A stretch of 64,000 nucleotides of DNA. Origin: Megasphaera hominis. Its GTDB lineage: Bacteria > Bacillota > Negativicutes > Veillonellales > Megasphaeraceae. The DNA lies in NCBI RefSeq assembly GCF_014269395.1, contig NZ_JACOGK010000012.1, positions 1 to 64,000 of the forward strand, in the 5' to 3' direction. Shown here in pieces: positions 22,825 through 30,618 of the stretch (within the stretch, counting starts at the first letter, position 1; each line of letters opens with the position of its first letter). The translations under genes were made by a program, and so were the position numbers. The notes below the pieces were generated by a model. The model searched no databases. It worked only from the letters and a program-made list of their open reading frames with translations, and was not told the DNA's origin.

Positions 22825-23724
22825 TTAAACATATTCTGCCAATAAGCGCTTGCTGTCCTTTTTAGGTGGGTAGCCGAACATCCGAGAGTACTCGCGACTA
22901 AATTGTGACGGGCTCTCATAGCCGACCTGAAAGGCCACATCAGTTGCATTTACAGTACCCTTTAACAAAAGGAGGCGAGCCTCCTGCAAGCGTAATTTCT
23001 TTTGAAATTGTAACGGACTCATGGCTGTCACTTCTTTAAATTGACGATGTAGTGTCGGCACGCTGACCTTTGCTTTTTCCGCCAGTTCTTCTACGCGGAT
23101 AGTTTCATTATAATGAGTAATGACGTACTGAACGATTTCCTGAATCTGGCAGGCAGTGCTGCCCTTCATAGCGAATTGCCGCAACACATGGCCGTGCGGG
23201 CCTATGAGCACGTAATAGAGGATTTCTTTAATGTAAATAGGCGCTAATACGTCAATGTTATCCGGCGCATCCACGAGACGTACCAAGCGTGCCATGGCAT
23301 CCATGAGCGGCACCTCAATGGGGCTGACGTGGATAGCCCTGTCCTGTTTCTTTTTGGGATTTTCCTGATACTTATCATGAATCAAATCGACGATTTGATT
23401 CATAGTAAATTCCAGTTTCAAGGAAATGTAGGGCTCTGTCTCGGTAGCCTCCATAATCTGCCCGATAACTGGCAGACCTACAGCGGAAATGAGATATTCT
23501 GAAGGGCCATATTGAAAGCATTCCTTAGCCAGACAGATTTCCTTCTTCCCTTGCAGGATGATACAAAGGGATGGCTTCTGGAAAATATGACTTGGCTCGC
23601 TGGCAGAAAATTCCCGCACGAAGTACAGCGACGGGACAGCCGTTTCTATCCACGTTTCCCGCTTCATGTGACGACTGACAATTGCAGCCATTTCCTGTCT
23701 GTATGCAGACAACTTCGTTTCCAT
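22825..23724 (-). CDS. AraC-family transcriptional regulator
   Basis: A 299-residue regulator. The N-terminal half (about 20-180) is an AraC-type cupin effector domain of the kind often called AraC_N: SLYFVREFSASEPSHIFQKPSLCIILQGKKE. The C-terminal half carries two helix-turn-helix motifs, VEELAEKAKVSVPTLHRQFK and ATDVAFQVGYESPSQFSREYSRMFG (about 215-290). The ATG at 23724 fits the GGAG site nine bases upstream better than the ATG three codons earlier. It is the last gene in the direction of a run of three exported-protein genes and may control them; the inducer is unknown. Confidence 0.88.
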   Translation of the reverse strand: METKLSAYRQEMAAIVSRHMKRETWIETAVPSLYFVREFSASEPSHIFQKPSLCIILQGKKEICLAKECFQYGPSEYLISAVGLPVIGQIMEATETEPYISLKLEFTMNQIVDLIHDKYQENPKKKQDRAIHVSPIEVPLMDAMARLVRLVDAPDNIDVLAPIYIKEILYYVLIGPHGHVLRQFAMKGSTACQIQEIVQYVITHYNETIRVEELAEKAKVSVPTLHRQFKEVTAMSPLQFQKKLRLQEARLLLLKGTVNATDVAFQVGYESPSQFSREYSRMFGYPPKKDSKRLLAEYV

Positions 23725-23870
23725 AGCACTCATCTCCTCTTCTGTCTCAGAACTAAAAGGTGTGCCATGCTCCTACAAAAGGTATGCAGAGAAGCATAGC
23801 AGGGACACGACTTTTCTTTATTTCACATTTTAGCATATCATTCGTGACCAGCAAGTCCCCTTGTGGAGTT

Positions 23871-25277
23871 CTACTGTTTCGGATAGGCTCTGGCCTGGGG
23901 ATTCAGGTAGCCTTTGATAATCTTGGGCGGATTGGCTTCGGCGTCTTTGGCGTAGAGGTATTTCGGGTTGATAGCAACGCTATTGGGATCGACGCGGTAG
24001 TCGCCATAGGCGAACATGGTCGTGGAGCCGTAGGTCGATTCCGGCGGTCTGATGGAAGGAACCAAGGCGCTTTCGCCTTTGTCCAGGGCATTTTTCACGG
24101 TGGCGATTACATTATCCAGATATTTCATATCTAAGGGTAAAGGATTATGGCCTGTGAAAATGCGTTTAGCCCGGCCGTTTACTTTTTTCCTTAGGTCAAC
24201 AAGCGCCGTGTAATAGCGGTCCAAAGAGCATTCGATGCCAACATCGTCAAGGAGTCCCGAATTAGGGCCAATGGGGTCGTTACTGCCCAGCGAGTCCGAT
24301 GTGTACAAATCGCCGGTCTTGGGATCCAGGAGGACCATGCTGCCTACGGTATGACCCGGTACAGCATAGGCGGTCAGTACGGTATTGCCTAAATCAAAGG
24401 TGTCCCCTTCTTTAGGATCGAGCGTACCTTGCGGAATCTTGTCACCAAACCAGCTGAGGTCCTTGTGCGGAACATAGACGCGGATGTGTTTGTCTAAGAA
24501 GTTTTGTGTCTGCGCTGCATGATCGCCGTGGCCATGGAGAGAAATAACATCAAAGGGGAGGCCACCTGTGAGCTTTTCTATGAGAGAATACAAATCTCCT
24601 TTTGAATCGAGACCGCTATCAATCAGCAAGGCCCGTTTGGAGCCCACTACGAGGAACATGTTTACACGGGCGTAATCGGAGATCCGGATCAGAGCCGGCG
24701 TGTCCGGTGCAGCCTCGCGGAGGACTTCATAGCTGAAGTATCCCGGCTGGTTGACGACGAAATTGTATCGTAGCGTGGCTACGTCGCTGGGTGCGGCGCC
24801 TGCCGATAAGGCAATAGCTTTGACGACGACAGTCTTTTCTGTCTGTCTCGTATTATTGGCGCCGGCGCCAAATTCCAGGATGGGGATGGCGCCCTTTGCA
24901 GGATCAAAGACGGGGCTGTCTTTTGTAGGCTCACTGCCGTCGAGAGTATAGTGGATGACTGCGTTGGGCGTGGCTGAGCCTAAACGGATATGGCTAAAGC
25001 TGATTTCGTACGTCCCAGGCATAGGATAGGCACCGGGCATGGCCGTCTTGGGAAGAGCCGCCGGATCCGGCACGTTGGTCTTTGCCAGGCCGGCCTGACC
25101 TGGTATAGCGGCGGTTAGTCCCTGACCGGCCGTAGTGCTTCTAGCTGTCCCTACAGTCTGCTGCGCAGCCCCTGCTACCTGCGTAGTTGCAGCATGGGCA
25201 GGTACAGGCTGGCCAAAGAGCACCAGTGCTGCGACAAAACCGGCCGCTAGGATTCCCAGATTTCTTGATTTTCTCAT
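23871..25277 (-). CDS. Exported metallo-beta-lactamase-fold hydrolase with chitobiase-C-like domain
   Basis: A 468-residue exported protein. Its signal peptide (residues 1-29) ends in PAHA-A and is followed by a low-complexity Ala/Thr-rich linker. Residues 80-172 (HYTLDGSEPTKDSPVF... VVVKAIALSAG) resemble the chitobiase/hexosaminidase C-terminal accessory domain. A metallo-beta-lactamase fold follows, with the di-zinc motif HGHGDHAAQ (248-256), GHTVGSMVLLD and a terminal GHNPLP histidine. The overall type is closer to glyoxalase II-like or lactonase hydrolases than to true beta-lactamases. It is the third gene of a same-strand run with a SnoaL-like protein (13 bases upstream) and an esterase, all exported. 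The substrate is unknown. Confidence 0.8.
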   Translation of the reverse strand: MRKSRNLGILAAGFVAALVLFGQPVPAHAATTQVAGAAQQTVGTARSTTAGQGLTAAIPGQAGLAKTNVPDPAALPKTAMPGAYPMPGTYEISFSHIRLGSATPNAVIHYTLDGSEPTKDSPVFDPAKGAIPILEFGAGANNTRQTEKTVVVKAIALSAGAAPSDVATLRYNFVVNQPGYFSYEVLREAAPDTPALIRISDYARVNMFLVVGSKRALLIDSGLDSKGDLYSLIEKLTGGLPFDVISLHGHGDHAAQTQNFLDKHIRVYVPHKDLSWFGDKIPQGTLDPKEGDTFDLGNTVLTAYAVPGHTVGSMVLLDPKTGDLYTSDSLGSNDPIGPNSGLLDDVGIECSLDRYYTALVDLRKKVNGRAKRIFTGHNPLPLDMKYLDNVIATVKNALDKGESALVPSIRPPESTYGSTTMFAYGDYRVDPNSVAINPKYLYAKDAEANPPKIIKGYLNPQARAYPKQ

Positions 25278-25290
25278 ACATATTCTCCCC

Positions 25291-25863
25291 CTATTTTTGT
25301 AAATCGCTGTATTCTGTCCAGACGAAATCGGCCTTTCGCTTCTGAATCAGCCATTTTCCGTCCTGTTTGACGTATTCGTCATGGTAGCGCACGCCGCCGG
25401 AGCGTTTGACCTGCTTGCCATTTTGTGTGCTGATCAGTACGACGTAGCAATAGCTCGTGCCGGTTGCCGTATTGCCTTTGATGTCTACGACCTGCTGGCC
25501 GTTGATGTGGTAGACGACGTCCTGGGTCTTGAGAAAATCGTCAAAGGCTTTGCCGATGTTTTCCCGGCCTTTCAGGGAGGTCATGAGCTTGCCATCGGAG
25601 TAGTTTTCTACGACGGCATCCTTGGTGAAAAGCGGTTCCTGGGCAATGCCATCCTTCTGATCGGCCAAGATAGAAAAGGTATCGACCAGTTCCTTCAGGG
25701 CGATTTTATCGGCTACGAGGCTGCCAGCTTCTTTCTGTGTCTGGACCGCTGCAGCATTTGCTACGGGTACAGTGGCAGCATGGGCCGGGGCAGGCTGCCC
25801 TAAAAATACTACGACGGTGGCTAAGCTTGCGGCGACGATGCCTATATGCTTCATGTGTTTCAT
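25291..25863 (-). CDS. Exported SnoaL/NTF2-like protein
   Basis: A 190-residue protein. Its signal peptide (1-29, ending PAHA-A) is nearly identical in design to that of the adjacent hydrolase (GQPAPAHAA versus GQPVPAHAA), suggesting common origin of the leader. From about residue 50 an NTF2-like cone is visible: IALKELVDTFSILADQKDG, LFTKDAVVENYSDG, GRENIGKAFDDFLKTQDVVYHINGQQVV and GVRYHDEYVKQDGKWLIQKRKADFVW. This is the SnoaL_4-type layout, in which aspartate, histidine and tyrosine side chains can line a pocket. Relatives act as small isomerases, dehydratases or binding proteins. It is translationally close to its neighbours (13-base gaps). Role unknown. Confidence 0.75.
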   Translation of the reverse strand: MKHMKHIGIVAASLATVVVFLGQPAPAHAATVPVANAAAVQTQKEAGSLVADKIALKELVDTFSILADQKDGIAQEPLFTKDAVVENYSDGKLMTSLKGRENIGKAFDDFLKTQDVVYHINGQQVVDIKGNTATGTSYCYVVLISTQNGKQVKRSGGVRYHDEYVKQDGKWLIQKRKADFVWTEYSDLQK

Positions 25864-25876
25864 GTATGATTCCTCC

Positions 25877-26848
25877 TTATTTTTTATTCTTCAAATTTGT
25901 ATTCAGAAAACCCAAAATCACCTGTTCAACCTCCGGCTGCACCCAGTACTGGTCGGAATGACCGGCTCCTTCTACGACATAACGCGTAGCAGGAATCCCT
26001 CTTTTTTGTAACGCATTATATAGGAGTTCAGTCTGGCTGGGCGAAACAACCTGGTCGTGATCCCCATGCATGAGCAGAAACGGCGGTGTTTTTGGTGAAA
26101 TATAGGTCACGGGATTGGCTGCTTTTACGTTTTCCGGATGGTCCTGGACGCTGCCGCCACCTTTAGCAGAAAAGGATGTACCGTTGATGAATAAGGCTTG
26201 CAGCGCTGCCGGTGATTCATGGCGCTTTTGCTCTTCCTTCGGAAAATCTGCAGCTACCTTGCTGAGATCTGACAGGCCATAAATGTCAATGGCGGCCTGG
26301 ACGTCGCTGCTCTGGTCCAGATTATCGCCCTTGTCAAAGTCCCTATCGCCGTTCGTCGTCCCTACCATAGCGGCCAGATAGCCCCCGGCGGACTCGCCCA
26401 TAACGGCAATACGCTCTGGGTCGATGTTGAATTCATCAGCATGGGCCCGCAAATAGCGGATGGCTGCTTTGACATCAACGACAGGATCCGGAAAAATACC
26501 GTTAGGAATGACACGGTATTCTACGCTGGCCACGAAATAGCCCGCTTCTGCCAGATGCACACGCTGCTGCAGGTAGTTTTCTTTTGGCGAAGCCACGAAG
26601 CCACCGCCGGTGACAAATACGACGGCCGGCATTTTCTGCTGTAATTGTGGCTGCAGGATGTCCATCTTTAGGAAGGTCTTCGGCCAAGCGAAATACTGGG
26701 CGTAGGTAACGTCTGAAATGGCCCGAACCTGAGGCCGGGTAATGCCGAATTTCAGATGCTGGCTGGGAGCCGCTGCGCCTGCAGGAGCTACCATGCCGGT
26801 CCCCCATACCAGTATGGTGGCTATTGCACAAACCAATATTTTCCTCAT
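25877..26848 (-). CDS. Exported alpha/beta-hydrolase (carboxylesterase/BD-FAE-like)
   Basis: A 323-residue protein with a signal peptide of about 25 residues (ending AGAA). The alpha/beta-hydrolase core has the nucleophile elbow GESAGG (Ser153), an oxyanion segment VTGGGFVASP (from about residue 79, in place of HGGG), an acid in HGDHDQVVSP and the catalytic His in EGAGHSDQYW. The type resembles the bifunctional feruloyl/acetyl-xylan esterase group and hormone-sensitive-lipase-like esterases. It is the promoter-proximal gene of the three exported proteins, 13 bases ahead of the SnoaL-like gene. A combined attack on an ester- or lactone-bearing external compound is an inference. Confidence 0.8.
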   Translation of the reverse strand: MRKILVCAIATILVWGTGMVAPAGAAAPSQHLKFGITRPQVRAISDVTYAQYFAWPKTFLKMDILQPQLQQKMPAVVFVTGGGFVASPKENYLQQRVHLAEAGYFVASVEYRVIPNGIFPDPVVDVKAAIRYLRAHADEFNIDPERIAVMGESAGGYLAAMVGTTNGDRDFDKGDNLDQSSDVQAAIDIYGLSDLSKVAADFPKEEQKRHESPAALQALFINGTSFSAKGGGSVQDHPENVKAANPVTYISPKTPPFLLMHGDHDQVVSPSQTELLYNALQKRGIPATRYVVEGAGHSDQYWVQPEVEQVILGFLNTNLKNKK

Positions 26849-27149
26849 CTATCACCTCTCCTTTCACATATCCTTACGCCTCTATTTTACCTTTTTTCAG
26901 AAGTAGTACGGTATATCATTTCTCTCATGTCTCTTGCCTATTCCTATCATTCTATTAACCAAAGGCTCCTCATTTCAACGCTAGGATACGTTAGCAGTTT
27001 CTATAATGCCTTATTCACGGAACCACAAGCAAAGTTTTTTTAGCTCCATCTATTAGTTATTCGTTTTGCTATTTTTTGCTTCTTTATGTTACTATAATCA
27101 CATATAAAAAATGCTTTTTTTACATGCCAAAAAGGAGCAAACGAAAGAA
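26849..27149. other. Divergent intergenic region, no gene seen
   Basis: About 300 A/T-rich bases between the esterase gene and the ribbon-helix-helix pair. A TATAAT (27093-27098) on the plus strand is well placed for the small genes but lacks a good -35. AAAGGAGAGGTGAT precedes the esterase start on the minus strand. No hairpin or repeat stands out. Confidence 0.5.
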
Positions 27150-27308
27150 ATGGAAGAAAAGAAAACCATTGTCATCGTCCGCATTCCTACGCAGCTGCAC
27201 GAAAAATTCGTCACCCTGGCGACGAATAAAGGCCAGGTTCCGTCCACTGTGTTAGAACGGCTCATTCGTGAATACATCATCAACGAATCGGCCCTAGGCG
27301 AACCATGA
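27150..27308 (+). CDS. Small ribbon-helix-helix protein (first of a tandem pair)
   Basis: A 52-residue protein starting MEEKKTIVIVRIPTQLHEKF. A beta strand (IVIVRIP) is followed by two helices (QLHEKFVTLATNKGQ and STVLERLIREYIINE), the Arc/CopG ribbon-helix-helix layout. I start at the ATG at 27150, with AAGGAG about 12 bases upstream, rather than at an ATG 13 codons earlier that has no ribosome binding site. It is followed 34 bases later by a paralogous gene; the two share the R-[IV]-P...[EK]-x-F...N-[RK]-G-Q...VL-x-x-L-[IV]-[RK]-x-Y-I pattern. Likely a DNA-binding dimer; no toxin gene is next to it. Confidence 0.7.
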   Translation: MEEKKTIVIVRIPTQLHEKFVTLATNKGQVPSTVLERLIREYIINESALGEP

Positions 27309-27342
27309 CGCCCCCAAATCGATGAGAAAAAGGAGCGAGCAA

Positions 27343-27525
27343 ATGGATAACGAGGAAAAGGTAGTCGTCTTAAACATGCGTGTCCCCCGCAGCGTAAAAG
27401 AACAATTTACGGAAATCGTAAATCGCAAGGGGCAAAAACAAAACTTCGTCTTGCAGCAACTGGTCAAGCGCTACATCCGGGAAGAACAGCAAAAGCTGGC
27501 CAACAGTACAGATGAACTCTATTGA
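27343..27525 (+). CDS. Small ribbon-helix-helix protein (second of a tandem pair)
   Basis: A 60-residue protein beginning MDNEEKVVVLNMRVP. Strand, then helices SVKEQFTEIVNRKG and NFVLQQLVKRYIREEQ, as in its upstream paralogue but with a longer charged C-terminal tail. The ATG at 27343 has AAGGAG seven bases upstream; the longer frame starts inside that site. The pair could form homo- or heterodimers and act as autorepressors. A shared bidirectional terminator separates it from arsC. Confidence 0.7.
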   Translation: MDNEEKVVVLNMRVPRSVKEQFTEIVNRKGQKQNFVLQQLVKRYIREEQQKLANSTDELY

Positions 27526-27531
27526 AGGATA

Positions 27532-27567
27532 AAAAACATCCCAGCCTGCATGAGGCTGGGATGTTTT
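27532..27567 (+). terminator. Bidirectional terminator between the ribbon-helix-helix pair and arsC
   Basis: AAAAACATCCCAGCCT pairs with AGGCTGGGATGTTTTT around a GCATG loop. It serves two convergent genes. Confidence 0.85.
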
Positions 27568-27569
27568 TG

Positions 27570-27977
27570 TTAGGTCTGGTTATATTTTTTCTTTAAGACA
27601 CTGATATGCCTCACAAGGGCATCGATGACGGCCAGATAGTCAGCGTCAGGTTTGCCCGTCGGATCAGGAAGGTTCCAATCTTCCCGCCAGGCAGCCGGTA
27701 CATATGGGCACTGGACACCACAGCCCATAGTGACGACGCCGTCGATATGGCCGGGCAGGTCCGTGAGTGCTTTGCTGTACTGCCCTTCTGCTATCATGTC
27801 GATGCTGTAGCGATCTTTAAGAATCCGGCAGGCGTCCTTGTCGATGGCCCCAGACGGATGGGTACCGGCAGAAACACTGATCCAGGTGTCAGCTGCGAGG
27901 TGGCGGGACAAAGCTTCAGCCAGTTGGCTGCGACAGGAATTATGCGTGCAAACAAAGGCAATGAGTGGTTTATTCAC
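27570..27977 (-). CDS. arsC: Arsenate reductase / low-molecular-weight protein-tyrosine-phosphatase family
   Basis: A 135-residue protein. The phosphatase-type loop FVCTHNSCRSQLAEA (nucleophile Cys at residue 10, second Cys at 15) is that of thioredoxin-coupled arsenate reductases and LMW-PTPs. A further cysteine pair lies in TMGCGVQCP (around residues 86-90), the relay cysteines of pI258-type ArsC. The DWNLPDPTGK segment carries the general-acid Asp. It would reduce arsenate to arsenite in the cytosol. No arsR or arsenite efflux gene is adjacent, which is unusual for a dedicated resistance gene. The stop codon almost touches the terminator it shares with the small genes. Confidence 0.85.
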   Translation of the reverse strand: MNKPLIAFVCTHNSCRSQLAEALSRHLAADTWISVSAGTHPSGAIDKDACRILKDRYSIDMIAEGQYSKALTDLPGHIDGVVTMGCGVQCPYVPAAWREDWNLPDPTGKPDADYLAVIDALVRHISVLKKKYNQT

Positions 27978-28017
27978 TGATTTCCGGGTTCCTTTCTGTT
28001 GCGTTGTTTATGAAGCT

Positions 28018-28055
28018 AAAACCGAACCGTGTCCTAGTGACAGTGGTTCGGTTTT
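28018..28055 (-). terminator. Terminator of the hslO-mtaD operon
   Basis: AAAACCGAACC and GGTTCGGTTTT form a perfect 11-bp stem, 17 bases beyond the mtaD stop codon at 28072 (minus strand). Confidence 0.85.
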
Positions 28056-28071
28056 AGCATGTATCAAGTGT

Positions 28072-29361
28072 TTAGAGGGACGCAAAGAGCTTATTCTTCG
28101 TCCGTTCTGCTTCGTGTTTGATTTTTTCTATATCTATGGTCGTAAATTCCTTATTTCTCAGGAGAATCTTGCCGTTGACCAGGACAGTATCGACATCGAA
28201 GCTGTTAGCTGCATAGGCCAGAAGGGACATCTGGTCGTTTCGGGGATACCAGTGCAGTCCAGAACGGTCGATAAGGGTAATATCGGCTTTATAGCCCGTT
28301 TCCAGACGGCCAATATCCGTGTAGCCCAGAGCCTTGGCGCCACCTTCAGTGAGCATGTTGACAGCCGTTTCAGCAGGAATGACCAGTGGATCAAGCGTAT
28401 TGGCTTTATGGATGAGGGCTGCCAGGTGCATTTCTTCCATAATGTCCAGGTTGTTGTTGCTCGATGCGCCATCCGTGCCGAGGCCGACAGTGATGCCTTT
28501 TTCCAGCATCTTGCCAATAGGAGCGATGCCGCTGGCGAGCTTCAGGTTACTGCCCGGATTGTGGGCCACGCGGACGTGCTTGCGGGCCATAATATCCAAA
28601 TCATCAGCATCGACCCAGACACAATGTGCTGCCAGGCAGCCCGTATCGAAGAGGCCCAGTTCATCAAACCAGGCGATCGGCGATTTACCATATTTTTTGC
28701 GGCATTCTTCTACTTCACCCTTCGTTTCTGAAAGATGCGTGTGGATTTCGGCACCCAGTTCTTTGGCCAAGGCGACGACACGCTGCAAATAGGCAGCCGT
28801 GTTCGTATAAGGAGCGTGCGGCCCCAGCATGACCGTAATCCGGCCATCCCCCTTTTTATGCCAATCGAGGAAAAGCTGGCGGTTTTCCTTGAGTGCTGTT
28901 TCAGCACTGGGCGTAATGCCTGTCATGCCCCGGGAGAGGCAGGCGCGGATCCCCGATTCCGCTACAGCACGGGCTGTGTCGTCCATGAAGAAATACATGT
29001 CGGCAAAGCTCGTCGTACCACAACGAATCATTTCGGCAATACCCAGCATAGTTTGGTTATAGACGACGTCACTGTCCAGGTGATCTTCAGCCGGCCAGAT
29101 TTTCGTCTGCAGCCAGTCCATGAGGTTCATGTCGTCAGCGTAGCTGCGGAAGACTGTCATGGCAATATGGTTGTGTGTATTGACGAAGCCTGGCGTGGCC
29201 AGCATGCCGTGGCCGTCGAGGGTTTCGTCATAGACCCGGTCCAGGAGGTCTTTATCAGTAGGAAAACCGCTGATGCGGTCGTCTGTAATTTCAATGTTCT
29301 GGTGTTCTTTAATGACGTGGTCCTGATAGAGGCCTACGTTTTTGATAATCGTCTTCTTCAC
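28072..29361 (-). CDS. mtaD: 5'-methylthioadenosine / S-adenosylhomocysteine deaminase
   Basis: A 429-residue amidohydrolase-superfamily enzyme. Metal and catalytic residues are all visible: NTHNHIAM (HxH), HAPYT, THLSETKGEVEEC, AAHCVWVD and GTDGASSNNNLDIM (Asp ligand). SSNNNLDIMEEM is characteristic of the MTA/SAH deaminase branch (Thermotoga TM0936-like), as opposed to guanine deaminase or TrzA. It converts the adenine moiety of S-adenosylhomocysteine or methylthioadenosine to hypoxanthine. It is the last gene of the hslO-mtnP-mtnA-ahcY-mtaD operon, 12 bases after ahcY. The neighbouring hydrolase could act on the inosyl product rather than on SAH itself. Confidence 0.87.
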   Translation of the reverse strand: MKKTIIKNVGLYQDHVIKEHQNIEITDDRISGFPTDKDLLDRVYDETLDGHGMLATPGFVNTHNHIAMTVFRSYADDMNLMDWLQTKIWPAEDHLDSDVVYNQTMLGIAEMIRCGTTSFADMYFFMDDTARAVAESGIRACLSRGMTGITPSAETALKENRQLFLDWHKKGDGRITVMLGPHAPYTNTAAYLQRVVALAKELGAEIHTHLSETKGEVEECRKKYGKSPIAWFDELGLFDTGCLAAHCVWVDADDLDIMARKHVRVAHNPGSNLKLASGIAPIGKMLEKGITVGLGTDGASSNNNLDIMEEMHLAALIHKANTLDPLVIPAETAVNMLTEGGAKALGYTDIGRLETGYKADITLIDRSGLHWYPRNDQMSLLAYAANSFDVDTVLVNGKILLRNKEFTTIDIEKIKHEAERTKNKLFASL

Positions 29362-29373
29362 GCGACGGCCTCC

Positions 29374-30615
29374 TTAGTCGAGATTCAGGTATTGACGCTG
29401 TTCTTCGCTCAACGTATCGATATGGTAGCCCATGGATTCCAGTTTAATCTTGGCGATTTCCGTATCGATTTCGTGAGGCAGGACATAGACGTGGTTCCCC
29501 AATTCAGCGTGATGGTCGAGAATATATTTGGCAGCCAGAGCCTGTACGGCAAAGGAAAGGTCCATAATTTCTGCCGGATGGCCATCGCCGGCAGCGAGGT
29601 TAACCAAGCGGCCTTCAGCCAGGAGGTTCAAGATGCGGCCATCAGCCAGTTCATAGCCTTCAATATTGTGACGGGCTTCGAAATGGCGTACAGCCAGATC
29701 GTTCAGGTCGTTTTTATTGATTTCTACGTCGAAATGACCGGCATTGGCCAAGATGACGCCGTCGTGCATCTTTTCCAGATGTTCCTTGCGGATGACGTCT
29801 TTGTCGCCTGTAAGGGTAACAAAAATATCGCCCACTTTGGCAGCTTCTTCCATGGTCATGACTTCAAAACCGTCGAAAACAGCTTCAATAGCCTTAATGG
29901 GGTCTACTTCCGTAACGATGACGTGGGCGCCCAAGCCTTTCGCCCGCATAGCACAGCCGCGGCCGCACCAGCCATAGCCGGCAATGACAACGCGTTTGCC
30001 TACGACCGTGAGGTTCGTCGTACGCATAATACCGTCCCATGTGGACTGGCCTGTGCCATAGCGGTTATCAAAGAGGTATTTGCAGTACGAATCGTTCGCT
30101 GCAATCATAGGGAATTTTAATTTCCCTGCTTTATCGAGACCATGCAAACGGTTGACACCGGTTGTCGTTTCTTCCGTGCCACCCAGGAGGTGTTCCATGG
30201 CATCGGCCCGTGTCGTGTGCAAGAGGTTTACCTGGTCGCCGCCGTCATCGATGATAATGTCCGGATGATGATCGAGTGCTTTATTGAGATAGCCAAAGTA
30301 TTCTTCATCTGTGCAGGCATGAGTTGCATAGACCGTCAGGCCATCTTCGACGAGGGCCGCAGCCACGTCATCCTGCGTAGACAAGGGGTTGCTGCCCGTT
30401 ACGATGACCTTGGCACCGGCACGGTGCAATACTTCGGCCAAATAAGCCGTTTTTGCTTCGAGATGAACGCTTACGGCAACGGTTTTGCCTTTAAACGTCT
30501 GGTCAGCCTTTAATGTATCACCAATGGCGTTCAAGGCCGGCATATAATGATTGACCCAGCTGATTTTTTCGTGGCCGCTCTTGGCCAGTTTGATATCGCG
30601 GATGATTGATTCCAT
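29374..30615 (-). CDS. ahcY: Adenosylhomocysteinase family (SAH or S-inosylhomocysteine hydrolase)
   Basis: The 413-residue NAD-dependent enzyme has the substrate and catalytic block [28 protein letters not shown] and a Rossmann motif, [27 protein letters not shown]. It splits the thioether to homocysteine and nucleoside, relieving product inhibition of methyltransferases. It is short: it ends [12 protein letters not shown] and lacks the C-terminal KPDHYRY tail that reaches into the partner's NAD site in eukaryotic-type enzymes. This is the archaeal/Thermotoga-like form. With mtaD in the same operon, S-inosylhomocysteine may be the physiological substrate, as described for Methanocaldococcus. 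It follows mtnA by three bases. Confidence 0.87.
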   Translation of the reverse strand: MESIIRDIKLAKSGHEKISWVNHYMPALNAIGDTLKADQTFKGKTVAVSVHLEAKTAYLAEVLHRAGAKVIVTGSNPLSTQDDVAAALVEDGLTVYATHACTDEEYFGYLNKALDHHPDIIIDDGGDQVNLLHTTRADAMEHLLGGTEETTTGVNRLHGLDKAGKLKFPMIAANDSYCKYLFDNRYGTGQSTWDGIMRTTNLTVVGKRVVIAGYGWCGRGCAMRAKGLGAHVIVTEVDPIKAIEAVFDGFEVMTMEEAAKVGDIFVTLTGDKDVIRKEHLEKMHDGVILANAGHFDVEINKNDLNDLAVRHFEARHNIEGYELADGRILNLLAEGRLVNLAAGDGHPAEIMDLSFAVQALAAKYILDHHAELGNHVYVLPHEIDTEIAKIKLESMGYHIDTLSEEQRQYLNLD

Positions 30616-30618
30616 AAA

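Noticed and set aside
27570-27977. Arsenic resistance operon
   Set aside because: Only the reductase gene is here; no ArsR repressor or efflux pump is adjacent on either side.
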